From: Spirochaetota bacterium
GTDB lineage: Bacteria > Spirochaetota > JAHITG01
NCBI GenBank assembly: GCA_018817865.1
Contig: JAHITG010000318.1
Coordinates: 1-7,350, forward strand
Direction: 5' to 3'
DNA: 7,350 bases
The notes under the pieces are model-generated. The model was not told the origin of the DNA. It saw nothing but the letters and a program-made list of their open reading frames with translations, and did not search any database. A program made the position numbers and the translations under genes. Position 1 is the first letter of the stretch. Each line of letters opens with the position of its first letter. Below are positions 5,942 to 7,350 of this stretch, one piece after another.

Positions 5942-7350
5942 ATGAGTTTGTTTTTAAAAAGAGACATTATAAGATCGTTCTATTTCATTCTTTGCTTGTT
6001 TATCATAAATCCATTGCATGGAACTCAAATGAGTATGGAACTAAATTCCGGTTCTCTCACATATGATCAGATGGAAGTCGAAGTGGTACAGGGCACCCTC
6101 CGTCTTTCCACGACCGGGTACTGGACAAATACAGGAATCTTAACCAATTATTATATCCCGAATTTTTTGCATCAGGATAAGCAGGGGAATCTGTTTTATG
6201 TGGCAGGTCAGCCGGGACCTGACGGATCCATTTATAAAAGCACAAATTATGGAGAGGATTGGTATCTGGTACAGAATGTGCATGCCGGCGGGTATCTGCT
6301 GGAGGCTTCTGATGGGAATCTCTATTTAGGCGACCAGTGCTGCAGCGGGGGGAATTGGAAGAGCATTGACGGGGGTGAGACATGGTTTGGATGCGGCGGT
6401 GGCGGGTCCAGTTCCAGCAGGGTCTTTGAGGATAAAAATAAGATCTTATACTATTGGTCTTACGGATGTATACCATGCAGGTCCCGCCTGTATCGAAGTA
6501 CCAATTATGCGACCAACTGGAGTCTGGTCACTTTAATGTCAGATCTGTCACCCAATCCAGTTACCAAACCGTATCTGGCAGGAATAGATATGCTTGAAAC
6601 TTCATCAGGTTATTTCCTGGCTGCCTATAATGAAACAACTGCTTATCCGGGGATATTCATCTCATCGAATAAAGGCACGAATTGGCGTCTAGCGTCAGGA
6701 ACTTCCAATCAGAAGTATTATCAGTTCGCACCTCTGAGTGACGGCACGATCCTGGCCTGCGGTGAGGATGGTACTGTCCGTTCAACAGATCAGGGCCTGA
6801 CCTGGAGCTCGATCTCCGGGGAGCCCTGCCGGGGAATGATCGAAACATCTGAAGGAATCCTTGTGAGGAATTCCATGAGCAATGTATGGAAGAGTTATGA
6901 TAAAGGCAATACGTGGATCAAGACATTACAACTGTTAAAGGGTTCTACAAATTTTGGTATTTATCAGGGGCGGGCCCTACTGAAAGCTGATAATAGACTG
7001 CTCTATGCCGGGGGAGCATTCTCATGGGACCAGGGATATGTCTTTAAGAGTCAGTATGTTTCATCATCTACTGCCGTTTATATTTTTTCTCCTAAATATG
7101 TAGTTCAATACCAGTCCCTCTCCAAAAATGTGAGATTAAACAATGGGGCTGTAATTTATGAATTTTCATATTCTCAGGATAAGGGAATTACATGGAGCGG
7201 ATGGGCGGAAGCAACTGATGCAAATCTGAACAATGTGAAATGCCTGGCTAACGGGGATGACAGGTTGAAAGTAAGGATGACCCTTAATTCCTATAACAAC
7301 TCTCAGACCCCGGAAGTGAATTCCCTTTCCCTGGTTTATGATGACGGTTC
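5942..7350 (+). CDS. Secreted Asp-box (BNR) repeat beta-propeller protein, 3' end outside window
   Basis: An uninterrupted frame runs from ATG 5942 off the right edge (469 complete codons). The N-terminus has Lys/Arg residues, then a hydrophobic core (FYFILCLFIINPL) and a likely cleavage after LHG, so export is expected. Seven Asp-box motifs S-x-[DN]-x-x-x-x-W follow at residues 100-107 (STNYGEDW), 141-148 (SIDGGETW), 186-193 (STNYATNW), 241-248 (SSNKGTNW), 281-288 (STDQGLTW), 318-325 (SYDKGNTW) and 411-418 (SQDKGITW). Most are 37-55 residues apart, as expected for propeller blades. The RIP motif and arginine triad of true sialidases are not evident, so a binding or structural role is more likely than sialidase activity. 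Cysteine clusters (near residues 134-150 and 178-182) could form disulfides. The last part (LKVRMTLNSYNNSQTPEVNSLSLVYDDG) resembles a beta-domain common after such propellers. The gene has its own promoter. Upstream in-frame ATGs at 5891 and 5927 are alternative starts. Confidence 0.85.
   Translation, partial: MSLFLKRDIIRSFYFILCLFIINPLHGTQMSMELNSGSLTYDQMEVEVVQGTLRLSTTGYWTNTGILTNYYIPNFLHQDKQGNLFYVAGQPGPDGSIYKSTNYGEDWYLVQNVHAGGYLLEASDGNLYLGDQCCSGGNWKSIDGGETWFGCGGGGSSSSRVFEDKNKILYYWSYGCIPCRSRLYRSTNYATNWSLVTLMSDLSPNPVTKPYLAGIDMLETSSGYFLAAYNETTAYPGIFISSNKGTNWRLASGTSNQKYYQFAPLSDGTILACGEDGTVRSTDQGLTWSSISGEPCRGMIETSEGILVRNSMSNVWKSYDKGNTWIKTLQLLKGSTNFGIYQGRALLKADNRLLYAGGAFSWDQGYVFKSQYVSSSTAVYIFSPKYVVQYQSLSKNVRLNNGAVIYEFSYSQDKGITWSGWAEATDANLNNVKCLANGDDRLKVRMTLNSYNNSQTPEVNSLSLVYDDG

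Noticed and set aside
6057..6476. 139-codon open frame on the - strand
   Set aside because: It lies wholly opposite the BNR gene, whose frame has seven regular Asp-boxes and a signal sequence. The - strand product shows no recognisable domain.

Overview
The window looks like chromosomal DNA of a Gram-negative-type bacterium of moderate-to-low GC content. Visible signs are a lipoprotein signal, exported beta-propeller proteins and an ordinary bacterial dnaK tail. I cannot place the lineage from this window; an uncultured anaerobic bacterium would fit, but that is a guess. All genes lie on the + strand. I see no rRNA, tRNA, CRISPR array, insertion sequence or phage gene.

Layout. (1) Positions 2-256 hold the last 84 codons of dnaK, followed by a Rho-independent terminator (291-334). 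(2) The 266-bp gap to the next gene also carries two further near-touching perfect hairpins with 17-bp arms (353-389 and 399-442) and a plausible promoter (447-474). (3) Positions 523-4174 hold two tightly spaced genes. The first encodes a lipoprotein with two tandem DUF2914-like domains. The second encodes a 907-residue membrane-anchored protein with a DUF3352-like N-terminal part and a C-terminal FG-GAP/PQQ-type beta-propeller. (4) Positions 4207-5355 encode a CapA-family (PGA_cap) metallophosphatase-like protein with all family motifs present but no visible ribosome binding site. (5) Positions 5342-5850 are a decayed gene of the L-2-amino-thiazoline-4-carboxylic acid hydrolase (ATC_hydrolase) family. 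Its N-terminal half is in one frame and its hallmark C-terminus in another, and the middle is missing. (6) Positions 5942-7350 are the start of a secreted protein with seven Asp-box (BNR) motifs that runs off the window. A near-consensus promoter (5904-5931) ends so close to its ATG that the mRNA should be leaderless or nearly so.

How the genes may work together (inference). The lipoprotein and the propeller protein are probably co-transcribed and both face the cell envelope. CapA follows by 32 bp and may be read through from them. The BNR protein has its own promoter. The shared theme is exported, repeat-rich envelope proteins of unknown role. I find no clear defence, mobile or biosynthetic system. 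The most notable items are the broken ATC-hydrolase gene, the predicted leaderless promoter, the unusual propeller fusion and the paired hairpins after dnaK.
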